From Guptibacillus spartinae (GTDB lineage Bacteria; Bacillota; Bacilli; Bacillales; Guptibacillaceae): a stretch of 64,000 bases of DNA. The notes below the pieces were generated by a model. That model saw nothing but the letters and a program-made list of their open reading frames with translations, ran no database searches and was not told the origin of the DNA. The DNA lies in the NCBI RefSeq assembly GCF_028610625.1, contig NZ_JAQQWU010000010.1:81758-145757 (forward strand), in the 5' to 3' direction. Shown here one piece after another: positions 1-8,375 of this stretch (positions within the stretch are counted from its first letter, which is position 1; every line of letters starts with the position of its first letter). The position numbers and the translations under genes were made by a program.

Positions 1-1020
1 CAAATTCGAGGATTCGGGATTGTGGTTAGCCAGATGCTTGACATTCCTTATACGGTTAGCGTGTTTTTAATTTATCTTTTTGTTCTCTATACGACGTTTG
101 GCGGTCTTCACTCTGTGGCAAGAACCGATATTTTTCATTTTTGCTTAATTCTCTTTGGATCCATCTTAGGCGGCGTTTTTATTGTGAAAGAAATAGGAGG
201 AATAAGAGAGCTTGCGACAGGTCTCTCCACTCTAGATCAAAGTGGATCCGCTTCTTATTTAGCGCTCTTTCCTGAAGGCGGCTTATCGTTCTGGGCATTG
301 GTAAGTGCGTTCTTCTCGCTCGGCCTTGGTGTAGCGGCGAATCCCCAATATGCGGTTCGTATTCTTTCCTCACGCTCTAAACAGGTTGCGCTAAAAATGG
401 TCGGCACCAGTACTGTTTTTCTCGTGCTCATCTACTTTTCCATCTTTGTCATTGGGATTGGATCTCGAGTTCTTGATCCAAACGTTCCATTCACAAGCAC
501 GGATGAAATCTATCCGTTCATCATTGCATATTTACTAGAAACACCGTTAAAAGGAGTGCTGTTAATTAGCGTTGTCGCTGCGGCGATTTCGACAGCAAAT
601 TCCCAGCTACTGATTATGGCGACGAGTTTTGTGTATGATATCACCCTTCCTATTCGAAAAAAGAAAGCCCTTGATCTTAAAGTCATTTCATGGACAAGGT
701 GGATGATTTTTATCTTTGCCACCTTTTCTCTTGTGATTGCCTTTACACCCCCACAGGGGATTGTCCAATTTAGTGGTCACATTTGGGGGATTATTGCTGT
801 GTCCTTGTTCTTTCCGCTGTATGGAGGTCTCTATACGAACGTTAATCATCGTCAAGCACTTCTCTCAACATTTGGTGGGTTAATTACGTATATACTGGCT
901 TTCCTCCTTATCCCAAATGCGTTACAGCCAGTGTATCATCCAGTTCTCCCTTCGCTTATCATTGCAGGCATTCTTTTCTTTCTAAAAGGAAGGGGGCGTT
1001 TAAATGCGTCATTCCATTGA
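1..1020 (+). CDS. Sodium:solute symporter (SSS family), C-terminal part, cut by window start
   Basis: The reading frame is open to the first base of the window, so the true start lies upstream; about 339 residues are visible. The protein is very hydrophobic, with roughly eight to nine membrane segments. A conserved-looking stretch around GVAANPQYAVRILSSRS and the ISVVAAAISTANSQLL segment fit the sodium/pantothenate or proline symporter (SSS) fold. Its last 17 bases overlap the start of the histidine kinase that follows, so the symporter, kinase and regulator are probably co-transcribed and the kinase may sense the transported solute. The substrate cannot be told from the sequence; a carboxylate or amino acid is an inference. 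Confidence 0.85.
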   Translation, partial: QIRGFGIVVSQMLDIPYTVSVFLIYLFVLYTTFGGLHSVARTDIFHFCLILFGSILGGVFIVKEIGGIRELATGLSTLDQSGSASYLALFPEGGLSFWALVSAFFSLGLGVAANPQYAVRILSSRSKQVALKMVGTSTVFLVLIYFSIFVIGIGSRVLDPNVPFTSTDEIYPFIIAYLLETPLKGVLLISVVAAAISTANSQLLIMATSFVYDITLPIRKKKALDLKVISWTRWMIFIFATFSLVIAFTPPQGIVQFSGHIWGIIAVSLFFPLYGGLYTNVNHRQALLSTFGGLITYILAFLLIPNALQPVYHPVLPSLIIAGILFFLKGRGRLNASFH

Positions 1021-2686
1021 ACGAAAAATTTTAGTGCCGTTTTTAATTATTGTCCTCATCCCGATCTTTATTATTGGTGCCGTTTCCATGTGGTCAAGCT
1101 ACCAATCAGAAAAGCAGTTGAAGCAGGCAACGGTCCAAGAACACTTAACGAGTCTCGACCGGTATGCAACGAAGCTTGAGAATCGTGTGAATAGCGGGAT
1201 GATCAGTGAAGAAGAGGCAAAGTCACTCATCAAAATGATGATCAATGAAACGAAAGGTTTATATGTAGAAGAGGCAGACGGAACGCTTTCAACAGAAGGT
1301 GAAGTCGTTCAAGCAAGTGAACTTGATTGGTACAATGGAGAGGCAAAGACGAGCATTTTTACGGAGAGAACCGTTCTAACGAAACAAATCGAACAATGGG
1401 GCTGGACGCTGTATCATCCAATGACGTTCTCTTTTTATTCAGGCTCATTGCCTAATATTCAAAAGTACACGCTACTTATTAGTATTTTTACGGGTGTCAT
1501 TGCGGTACAATTTACGATTATTCTTTCTTACCACCTTTCAAAACCGATTAAGAATTTAGCCGCTTTTTGTAAAAAAATTGCGTTAGGTGAGCGAACGAAC
1601 GGCGTTGACATAGATAACCGAAAAGATGAGATCGGGGTTTTGTCATCGTCATTGAAAGATATGGTGGAAACGCTTGATGAACGGAACGCGCAAATCGATA
1701 AAATCAAGAAGTTGAATGAGACGATTTTAAATAGCGTTCATGTTGGCATGGTGCTTGTGATTGAAGGGGCTGATTCTGTTTATAATGAAGCGGCTCAAAC
1801 GATGATGAACGAAGATCCGCTTTTAAAGGAACGGCTTGGCAAGCTAACGATTCATGAAACGAAAAGAAGAAGCGAGGAAATTTGGGATCATAAGCGGAAG
1901 GAAGAGAAAGTTTTTTATGCGGTGAGCTATAAAGTACTCGGAACGTCAGAAAAGCAGCGTTCCATTATTACATTTGAAGACATCACGCATCGTCGAAAAT
2001 TAGAGCAGCGCGTGGAACGAATGTCTCGACTTGCTTCGTTAGGTGAGATGGCTTCTGGTATTGCCCATGAAATTCGTAACCCACTTGCGGGTATTAAAAC
2101 GACGACGGAATTGTTAACTCGCAGACTTGAGCTAACGAAGGATCAGCTGATTTTAACGGAAAATATGCTGCTGGACATTGATCGGGTGAATAAGATCATC
2201 ACGAATATTTTGCAGTTTTCAAGGCCAATGGAAACGAATCCTTCTTTGTTAAAAGTTGACGATACTCTGCATTCACTTGTGTTGCTCATGAAAACGATCG
2301 CGGATGATAAGAAGGTGGTTCTTCATCATATCGAAAACAACACGGAAATCTTCGTGGATCGCGATCATCTTCGTCAAATCCTTTTAAATCTCATTCTAAA
2401 TGGAATGAATGCGATGCCCGATGGAGGAGAGCTGATTCTATCAAGTTTCCAACGAGATGATGATGTGACGATTTTGATCTCTGACACAGGTGTGGGAATG
2501 GAGGATGCCGTGATGGAGAAGATTTTTGATCCATTTTATACAACGCGTGCAGAGGGAACGGGACTTGGATTATCGATTGTTCATCAATTGGTTGTTCAAA
2601 ACAATGGGGAAATTGATGTCAATAGTATAAAAGGAAAAGGAACAGAGTTTTCAATCACATTTCCAATAGGAAGGGAGGAGAAATAA
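1004..2686 (+). CDS. Membrane sensor histidine kinase (AtoS/NtrB-like)
   Basis: Membrane kinase of 560 residues. One membrane helix lies near residues 9-30 and a second near 153-176, enclosing an extracytoplasmic sensor of about 120 residues. HAMP follows at about 178-230, a PAS-like region at about 235-330, then HisKA with the H-box IAHEIRNP (phospho-acceptor His355). The HATPase_c domain has an N-box (LNLILNGMNAMP) and G-boxes (DTGVGM, GTGLGLSI). It overlaps the symporter upstream by 17 bases and ends directly before the regulator start, so all three form one unit. Family knowledge: kinases of this layout phosphorylate NtrC-type regulators. The signal is unknown; the symporter's solute is the obvious guess. 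Confidence 0.93.
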   Translation: MRHSIERKILVPFLIIVLIPIFIIGAVSMWSSYQSEKQLKQATVQEHLTSLDRYATKLENRVNSGMISEEEAKSLIKMMINETKGLYVEEADGTLSTEGEVVQASELDWYNGEAKTSIFTERTVLTKQIEQWGWTLYHPMTFSFYSGSLPNIQKYTLLISIFTGVIAVQFTIILSYHLSKPIKNLAAFCKKIALGERTNGVDIDNRKDEIGVLSSSLKDMVETLDERNAQIDKIKKLNETILNSVHVGMVLVIEGADSVYNEAAQTMMNEDPLLKERLGKLTIHETKRRSEEIWDHKRKEEKVFYAVSYKVLGTSEKQRSIITFEDITHRRKLEQRVERMSRLASLGEMASGIAHEIRNPLAGIKTTTELLTRRLELTKDQLILTENMLLDIDRVNKIITNILQFSRPMETNPSLLKVDDTLHSLVLLMKTIADDKKVVLHHIENNTEIFVDRDHLRQILLNLILNGMNAMPDGGELILSSFQRDDDVTILISDTGVGMEDAVMEKIFDPFYTTRAEGTGLGLSIVHQLVVQNNGEIDVNSIKGKGTEFSITFPIGREEK

Positions 2687-4063
2687 ATGGCTGTGAAAGT
2701 AGGCATTATTGATGATGAAACGACGCTTCGTCTCACGCTCCAAATGTTTCTAGAAGACGAAGGATACGATGTGAGGGCAGCAGCAACGCTTGAAGAGGGC
2801 TGGCACATGCTTGAAGAATTTAGTCCGCATGTCCTACTATTGGATATTCGCCTGCCTGATGGAAATGGACTTGATTCGCTCCATGAATTTCGAGAACGCT
2901 ATCCTGAGATGGCCGTGATGATGTTAACGGCCTATGGAGATGCGAAAACGGCTGTTCGCTCGATTAAAGAAGGTGCCTTTGATTATCTAACGAAGCCTTT
3001 TGAGTTAGAAGAACTGAAGATCATTCTTCAGAAATGGATTAAACAGCACCATCTTGAGAAGGAAGTCGAGCGTTACCGTGAGGAAGAGCGACGGACGAAA
3101 CTTGTTCAGATGATCGGTGAAAGTAAGCAAATGCATGAGTTAAAAGATAAAATTTCCTTAATCTCAGAAAGTAATAATACAACGGTTTTAGTTCGTGGTG
3201 AAACAGGTACCGGCAAGGAGCTTGTGGCAAGAAGCATTCATCAGCAAAGTAAGCGTCATGATGGACCGTTTGTCGCTGTGAATTGCGCCAGCATTCCAGC
3301 GGACTCAATTGAAATTGAGCTTTTCGGTCGAGAAAAGAATAACGCGACGGAGCAAGCGAATCCGAAAGTTGGCTTAATGGAGTGGGCAGATGGAGGAACC
3401 TTGTTTCTTGATGAAATAGGAGATCTTTCACTCGATATTCAAGTAAAGCTTCTACGTTTTCTTGAAGATAAAAAGATCAAGCGTCTTGGCAGTGTGCATG
3501 ATATTGAGATCGATGTGCGCGTCATTGCTGCCACCAATCGTTCGCTTGAGGAAATGATCCAAGAGAAGAAATTTCGATCGGACCTCTACTATCGCTTAAA
3601 CGTTGTCCCGGTAAAGTTAACACCTTTACGTGAGCGTGGCGATGACATTATCATGCTAACGGAGCATTTTCTTTATGAATTCTGTCAGCAAATGAGAAAA
3701 GAAACACCTTCATTACGAGCTGATGCGAAAAAGCGTTTAGTAAGTTATCACTGGCCGGGGAATGTTAGAGAGCTGAAAAACACGATTGAACGAATCGCGA
3801 TTCTTCATCAGGAAAAAGAGCTTGCGGCTTATCACTTTGATTTTCTAAATCCTGTTGAGGGAAACGTGGAAGGTGCTAAATCAGTCGATGACGTCGTCTT
3901 TGATGAGCAATTTTCATTAGAAGATCATATTGAAGCGATTGAAAAGAAATACATCGAAAAAGCCATTCAAGAAGCGAAGTGGAATATTACGCAGGCAAGT
4001 AAGCTATTAGGAATGAGCCGGTACGCCCTTCAGCGGAGAATTGATAAATATGAGATAACATGA
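2687..4063 (+). CDS. NtrC-family response regulator with degenerate GAFTGA loop
   Basis: Regulator of 458 residues: receiver at 1-120 with phospho-acceptor Asp53 (LLLDIRLPDG), AAA+ domain at about 140-370, and a FIS-type helix-turn-helix at about 425-458 (NITQASKLLGMSRYALQRR). Walker A (GETGTGKE, 171-178), Walker B (GGTLFLDEIGD, 236-246) and the arginine-finger region FRSDLYYRLN are intact. The loop that should read GAFTGA after ELFGREK is NNATEQ (residues 218-223). GAFTGA contacts sigma-54 in this family, so classical sigma-54 activation is doubtful. It may act as a sigma-70-type activator or repressor, as TyrR does. It begins immediately after the kinase stop. The ATP-binding machinery looks functional. 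Confidence 0.93.
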   Translation: MAVKVGIIDDETTLRLTLQMFLEDEGYDVRAAATLEEGWHMLEEFSPHVLLLDIRLPDGNGLDSLHEFRERYPEMAVMMLTAYGDAKTAVRSIKEGAFDYLTKPFELEELKIILQKWIKQHHLEKEVERYREEERRTKLVQMIGESKQMHELKDKISLISESNNTTVLVRGETGTGKELVARSIHQQSKRHDGPFVAVNCASIPADSIEIELFGREKNNATEQANPKVGLMEWADGGTLFLDEIGDLSLDIQVKLLRFLEDKKIKRLGSVHDIEIDVRVIAATNRSLEEMIQEKKFRSDLYYRLNVVPVKLTPLRERGDDIIMLTEHFLYEFCQQMRKETPSLRADAKKRLVSYHWPGNVRELKNTIERIAILHQEKELAAYHFDFLNPVEGNVEGAKSVDDVVFDEQFSLEDHIEAIEKKYIEKAIQEAKWNITQASKLLGMSRYALQRRIDKYEIT

Positions 4064-4066
4064 GCG

Positions 4067-4093
4067 AAATCGCCCGAAATGGGCGGTTTTTTT
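4067..4093 (+). terminator. Rho-independent terminator after the two-component pair
   Basis: A 9-bp stem (AAATCGCCC / GGGCGGTTT, one G-U pair) with a GAAAT loop is followed by a run of T. It separates the symporter/kinase/regulator unit from the pyroglutamate operon. Confidence 0.85.
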
Positions 4094-4202
4094 GTGCGGA
4101 ATCTTATAAAATTATCTGAAAATTACGTGATATCGTAGAGGTAAGAGAAAAAACGCATCGATTCATGTAAAGAATGAATCATATAGAAAAAGGGGGAATT
4201 TG

Positions 4203-5432
4203 ATGGGTATTGAAAAGCAAAAGCCAACAGAGCTGGAGAATGGCCCAACGAAAAGCAAATGGGGTGTCATACTAGGTGCAGCCTTCTTAATGGGCTCATC
4301 GGCTATCGGACCAGGCTTTTTAACACAAACGGCAGTTTTTACTGAGCAGCTACTCGCAAGTTTTGGATTTGTGATTTTAATGTCAATTATATTAGATATT
4401 GGGGTTCAAGCGAACATTTGGCGAATTATTGCTGTCTCTAAGAGAAAAGGACAGGACATTGCGAACATGGTTGTTCCTGGACTCGGTTATTTCCTCGCGT
4501 TTGCAGTCGCACTTGGTGGACTGGCTTTTAATATCGGTAACGTCGGTGGGGCAGGACTTGGTATGAACGTGCTGTTCGGCATTGATCCACGGATTGGCGC
4601 AGCGATTACCGGTGTGATTACAATTGGAATTTTCCTTTCGAAAGAAGCAGGGGTAGCGATGGATAAAATCGCACGAATTCTTGGTGGTATCATGATTTTA
4701 CTGACATTGTACGTTGCATTTCAAAGTAACCCACCAGTTGGCGATGCGATTGTTCATACATTCTCGCCAGATAAGATCGATGTTTTTGCCATTATTACAC
4801 TCGTAGGTGGAACAGTAGGTGGCTATATCACGTTTGCTGGTGGGCACCGTTTACTTGATGCGGGTATTTCAGGGAAAGAGAATTTACACCAGGTAACGAA
4901 AAGCTCGGTTTCAGGTATTTTAATTGCGTCGATCATGCGCGTCTTTTTATTCCTAGCGGTGTTAGGTGTTGTCGCTACAGGGTTTAAACTAGACCCAGCT
5001 AACCCACCCGCTTCTGTTTTCCAACAAGCAGCCGGTGCGATTGGCTATAAAATGTTTGGTGTGGTTTTGTGGGCAGCAGGAATTACCTCAGTCGTTGGCG
5101 CAGCGTATACATCCGTTTCATTCCTTAGAACGTTATCGAAGAAAGTGGATCGCCATCATTCTGGTGTAACCATTGGTTTTATTGCCGTATCAACCATCAT
5201 TTTTGCCTTTATCGGTAAGCCGGTACTGTTATTAATCCTTGCCGGTGCGTTTAACGGATTGATTTTGCCGGTTGCACTTGGAACGCTTCTTGTAGCCGCT
5301 TATAAAAAATCCATTGTCGGTGACTACAAACATCCGTTATGGCTCACGATTTTTGGAGGATTTGTCTTCCTGATTACCGCTTACTTAGCGATCGTGACGC
5401 TCATTGATAAAGTACCACAGCTTTTTTCTTAA
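4203..5432 (+). CDS. ycsG: NRAMP-like transporter of the YcsG type
   Basis: Integral membrane protein of 410 residues, about 11 helices, of the NRAMP/YcsG family. The ATG at 4203 is preferred over the TTG one codon earlier because it is better spaced from AGGGGG. The NRAMP helix-1 signature DPGN is replaced by GPGF (residues 36-39). The region corresponding to the helix-6 MPH motif reads FAGGHRLLDAG, without methionine. The residues that bind Mn2+ or Fe2+ in true NRAMP proteins are therefore absent and metal transport is unlikely. B. subtilis ycsG also lies with kipI/kipA/ycsF. As first gene of the pyroglutamate operon it is a candidate 5-oxoproline or D-glutamate importer; this is inference. 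Confidence 0.88.
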   Translation: MGIEKQKPTELENGPTKSKWGVILGAAFLMGSSAIGPGFLTQTAVFTEQLLASFGFVILMSIILDIGVQANIWRIIAVSKRKGQDIANMVVPGLGYFLAFAVALGGLAFNIGNVGGAGLGMNVLFGIDPRIGAAITGVITIGIFLSKEAGVAMDKIARILGGIMILLTLYVAFQSNPPVGDAIVHTFSPDKIDVFAIITLVGGTVGGYITFAGGHRLLDAGISGKENLHQVTKSSVSGILIASIMRVFLFLAVLGVVATGFKLDPANPPASVFQQAAGAIGYKMFGVVLWAAGITSVVGAAYTSVSFLRTLSKKVDRHHSGVTIGFIAVSTIIFAFIGKPVLLLILAGAFNGLILPVALGTLLVAAYKKSIVGDYKHPLWLTIFGGFVFLITAYLAIVTLIDKVPQLFS

Positions 5433-5450
5433 TGGTTAGGAGGAACATGT

Positions 5451-6188
5451 GTGAAACTTGATTATTATCCTCTCGGGGATACAGGCATTCAGCTTGTATT
5501 TGGGACCGAGATTTCAGAAGAAACGAATCAAAAAATTAGAATGTTTGCCAATGAATTAGCGCAACATCCGATTGACGGTGTTGTTGAATGGGTTCCAGCG
5601 TATACCACTTTAACCATTTATTATCTTCCGAATAAAATTTCTTTCAAGGCATTAAAAGAAAAGCTAGAAGCGTTAGACGAACAACAACATGGAAGAGAAG
5701 CAGATGCTGCTTCTCTTGTTTATATCATTCCAACCTACTATGGCGGCTCAGATTTGGCGTATGTAGCGGAACACAATGGATTGAGTGAAGAAGACGTGAT
5801 CTCGATTCACGCGAATAAAGATTATCTCATTTATATGATGGGCTTTGTACCTGGATTTCCTTATCTAGGTGGCATGCCTGAAGAAATTGCGACACCGAGA
5901 CGTGAAAATCCGCGTGCTGAGATAGAGCCTGGATCTGTTGGTATTGCTGGTGCTCAAACGGGCGTTTATCCGCTAGAATCACCAGGTGGCTGGCAACTTA
6001 TTGGACAAACCCCTGTGAAACTATATGACCCTACAGGAGAGCGACCGATTTTACTCGAGTCAGGGCATTATTTGCGGTTTGTTCCGATTAGTAAAGAAGA
6101 GTTTTTAACTATAAAAGAAGCGATCAAACGTGGAGAGTATGAAGTCGAAACCGAAGAAAAGAAGGTGAGCGTTCATGAAGTCGGTTGA
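5451..6188 (+). CDS. pxpB: 5-oxoprolinase subunit PxpB (KipI family)
   Basis: PxpB, 245 residues, pairs with PxpC and PxpA to open 5-oxoproline to glutamate at the cost of ATP. The family signature is clear around GFVPGFPYLGGMPEEIATPR and in GIAGAQTGVYPLESPGGWQ. The start is a GTG with AGGAGG seven bases upstream. The 3' end overlaps pxpA by 14 bases. In B. subtilis the homologue KipI was first described as an inhibitor of sporulation kinase A; the oxoprolinase role was assigned later. Functional inference rests on the conserved pxpB-pxpA-pxpC set. Confidence 0.95.
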   Translation: MKLDYYPLGDTGIQLVFGTEISEETNQKIRMFANELAQHPIDGVVEWVPAYTTLTIYYLPNKISFKALKEKLEALDEQQHGREADAASLVYIIPTYYGGSDLAYVAEHNGLSEEDVISIHANKDYLIYMMGFVPGFPYLGGMPEEIATPRRENPRAEIEPGSVGIAGAQTGVYPLESPGGWQLIGQTPVKLYDPTGERPILLESGHYLRFVPISKEEFLTIKEAIKRGEYEVETEEKKVSVHEVG

Positions 6189-6948
6189 TTTAAATAGCGA
6201 CTTAGGAGAAAGCTTTGGTGCTTACAAGATTGGAAACGATGAGAAGGTACTCGAATTTATTTCATCAGCGAACATTGCCTGCGGTTATCATGCAGGCGAC
6301 CACAATGTCATGATGAAGACAGTGGCAGTAGCGAAAGAGCTTGGCGTTTGCATTGGTGCACATCCGGGATTTCCTGACCTTGGAGGATTCGGCAGACGGG
6401 AAATGAAGCTATCGCCTGATGAGGTGTTCAACCTTGTTGCTTATCAGATTGGAGCGATCCAGGGTATGGCGAATGTTCACCAAACAAAAGTCCAACATGT
6501 GAAGCCACATGGGGCACTTTATAATCTAGCAGCGAAAGACCCAGCTATTGCAAAAGCCATTGCAAACGCTGTCTACGCAGTGAACCCAGAGCTTATCCTC
6601 TATGGTTTAGCGGGGAGCGAATTAATTAAGGCAGGTAGAGAAAGTGGACTAACAGTTGCTCAGGAAGTTTTCGCGGATCGAACATATCAGCCTGACGGTA
6701 CGCTGACACCACGATCTAAACCGAACGCCATGATTCTTAATGCCGATCAAGCGGTTGAACGTGTGATTCGCATGATCAATGAACAGCAGGTGAAAGCCGT
6801 CAATGGTGAAGACATTGCGATTCAAGCGGACACGATTTGTGTGCACGGGGACGAGCCTGAAGCCCTGCAATTTGTTCAACAGTTAAGAGAACGATTAGTA
6901 AATGAAGGAATTCGTATTCAACGGGTTGGAGTGAACGCCCATGTCTAA
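6175..6948 (+). CDS. pxpA: 5-oxoprolinase subunit PxpA (LamB/YcsF family)
   Basis: Full-length (257 residues) member of the LamB/YcsF family, a polysaccharide-deacetylase-like barrel. Visible signatures are VDLNSDLGESFG at the N-terminus, ANIACGYHAGDH, IGAHPGFPD, QHVKPHGALYN and EVFADRTYQPDGTL. PxpA is the ring-opening component that works with PxpB and PxpC. The ATG lies inside the end of pxpB and the stop overlaps pxpC by 8 bases, so translational coupling is likely. Nothing looks degraded. Confidence 0.95.
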   Translation: MKSVDLNSDLGESFGAYKIGNDEKVLEFISSANIACGYHAGDHNVMMKTVAVAKELGVCIGAHPGFPDLGGFGRREMKLSPDEVFNLVAYQIGAIQGMANVHQTKVQHVKPHGALYNLAAKDPAIAKAIANAVYAVNPELILYGLAGSELIKAGRESGLTVAQEVFADRTYQPDGTLTPRSKPNAMILNADQAVERVIRMINEQQVKAVNGEDIAIQADTICVHGDEPEALQFVQQLRERLVNEGIRIQRVGVNAHV

Positions 6949-7891
6949 ACCAATTTTTAAAGTTCGGAAATCTGGGTTGCTTTCGACCATCCAGGATAGC
7001 GGAAGAAAAGGCTATCAACAATACGGAATTGTGGTTTCCGGTGCAATGGATCCTTTTTCAATGAATGTGGCGAACTTTCTCGTAGGAAATAAAGGCGATG
7101 AAGCCGTTCTTGAAATTACCGTTATGGGGCCAGCTTTCGATGTGCTTGATGATGCTGTGATTGCGATTTGCGGTGGTGATCTATCCCCGAAAGTGAACGG
7201 AGAAAAAGCGCCAATGTGGAAAAGCTTTACTGTGAAAGAAGGCGATCGTCTAGAGTTTGGACAACCTCTCTCTGGTGCTCGTTCATATATTAGTGTCGCA
7301 GGTGGTTATGAGGTACCGCTTGTGATGGGAAGTAAGTCGACCTATTTGAAAGCTGGAATTGGTGGCATTGAAGGACGCGCGCTTGTAAAAGGGGATGTCC
7401 TTCAAACTTCTGGAAAGATAAAAGGAATTAGCGGACGTGCTCTTCATCCGGATGAAGTTCCTTCTTATAAAAAAGAATTAACCGTCCGAGTCGTACTTGG
7501 ACCGCATCAGCATGCATTTACGGAAGAGGGGATTGACACATTCCTTTCTACCCCATATGAGGTAACGCCTCAGTCCGATCGCATGGGCTTTCGCTTAAAA
7601 GGGGAAAAGGTGGAGCACGCAACGTCTGCGGATATTATTTCAGAAGCGATTCCGCTTGGAGGGATTCAGGTTCCGGCAAATGGTGATCCGATTATTTTAA
7701 TGTCAGATCGGCAAACGACAGGTGGGTATTCGCGTATTGCTACGGTAATCTCAAGCGATATTCCGTACTTAGCGCAAGCGATGCCAGGCTGTACGATCCA
7801 CTTTCGTGAAGTAACCGTGGAACAAGCGCAGGAAGTATTTGAAACGAATGATCGCTTTCTTCGAACGTTAGAAAAAGTATCTGTGAGGTAA
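6941..7891 (+). CDS. pxpC: 5-oxoprolinase subunit PxpC (KipA family)
   Basis: PxpC, 316 residues. The N-terminal signature GLLSTIQDSGRKGYQQYGIVVSG... (first part of the domain) and the MGFRLKGE, ISEAIPLGGIQVP and SDRQTTGGYSRIATV motifs match the KipA/allophanate-hydrolase subunit 2 family. It forms a complex with PxpB that activates 5-oxoproline. It overlaps pxpA by 8 bases and is followed after 14 bases by the biotin carrier gene, with a strong GGGAGG site. The arrangement pxpB-pxpA-pxpC-accB-accC shows that a carboxylation module is tied to this complex. Confidence 0.95.
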   Translation: MSKPIFKVRKSGLLSTIQDSGRKGYQQYGIVVSGAMDPFSMNVANFLVGNKGDEAVLEITVMGPAFDVLDDAVIAICGGDLSPKVNGEKAPMWKSFTVKEGDRLEFGQPLSGARSYISVAGGYEVPLVMGSKSTYLKAGIGGIEGRALVKGDVLQTSGKIKGISGRALHPDEVPSYKKELTVRVVLGPHQHAFTEEGIDTFLSTPYEVTPQSDRMGFRLKGEKVEHATSADIISEAIPLGGIQVPANGDPIILMSDRQTTGGYSRIATVISSDIPYLAQAMPGCTIHFREVTVEQAQEVFETNDRFLRTLEKVSVR

Positions 7892-7905
7892 AGGGAGGAC
7901 GCAGC

Positions 7906-8364
7906 ATGTTAAGTTCAAAAGAAATCATTGAGATGATTAAATATGTCGATGGGTCAACAGTGGATGAAGTCCATTACGAGCACGATGGTTTTGTCGTTAA
8001 GGTGAAAAATCAGAATCCAGGCGAGCAGCAGGAAGCGAAAGCCCAGGTTCCTACCGTTGTTGCAGAGCGGGGGCAGGAGGATCTAACTCCTACTCCAGAG
8101 ACAGAGCAACAGGAAACAACAGAAACGCATACGGTGAAAGCCCCTATGGTTGGCATGTTCTATTCATCTCCTTCTCCGGATGATCCAGCTTTTATTCAAG
8201 TAGGAGATACGGTGAAGGAAGAAACGGTCGTTTGTTGTCTTGAAGCAATGAAAATGTTTAACGATGTGCAAGCAGATGTGAACGGTGAGATTACTGATAT
8301 TTTAGTAGAAAACGGAGATCTAGTAGAATTTGGCCAGCCACTCTTTACTGTCAAACCAGCTTAG
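7906..8364 (+). CDS. Biotin carboxyl carrier protein (AccB-like) of the pxp operon
   Basis: A 152-residue AccB-like carrier: a short N-terminal segment, a Pro/Glu/Thr/Gln-rich linker (about 38-75), and a C-terminal biotinyl domain. The biotinylation motif EAMKMFND places the modified lysine at Lys116. It carries biotin between the biotin carboxylase encoded next and a carboxyl acceptor. Because it sits in the 5-oxoprolinase operon it is probably a second, pathway-specific carrier beside the fatty-acid-synthesis AccB, which should be elsewhere. The acceptor is not known from the sequence. Confidence 0.92.
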   Translation: MLSSKEIIEMIKYVDGSTVDEVHYEHDGFVVKVKNQNPGEQQEAKAQVPTVVAERGQEDLTPTPETEQQETTETHTVKAPMVGMFYSSPSPDDPAFIQVGDTVKEETVVCCLEAMKMFNDVQADVNGEITDILVENGDLVEFGQPLFTVKPA

Positions 8365-8375
8365 GAGGGAATAAG

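Noticed and set aside
3039..3431. Long minus-strand frame opposite the NtrC-type regulator
   Set aside because: Shadow frame of a well-supported AAA+ gene; low-complexity composition and no ribosome site.
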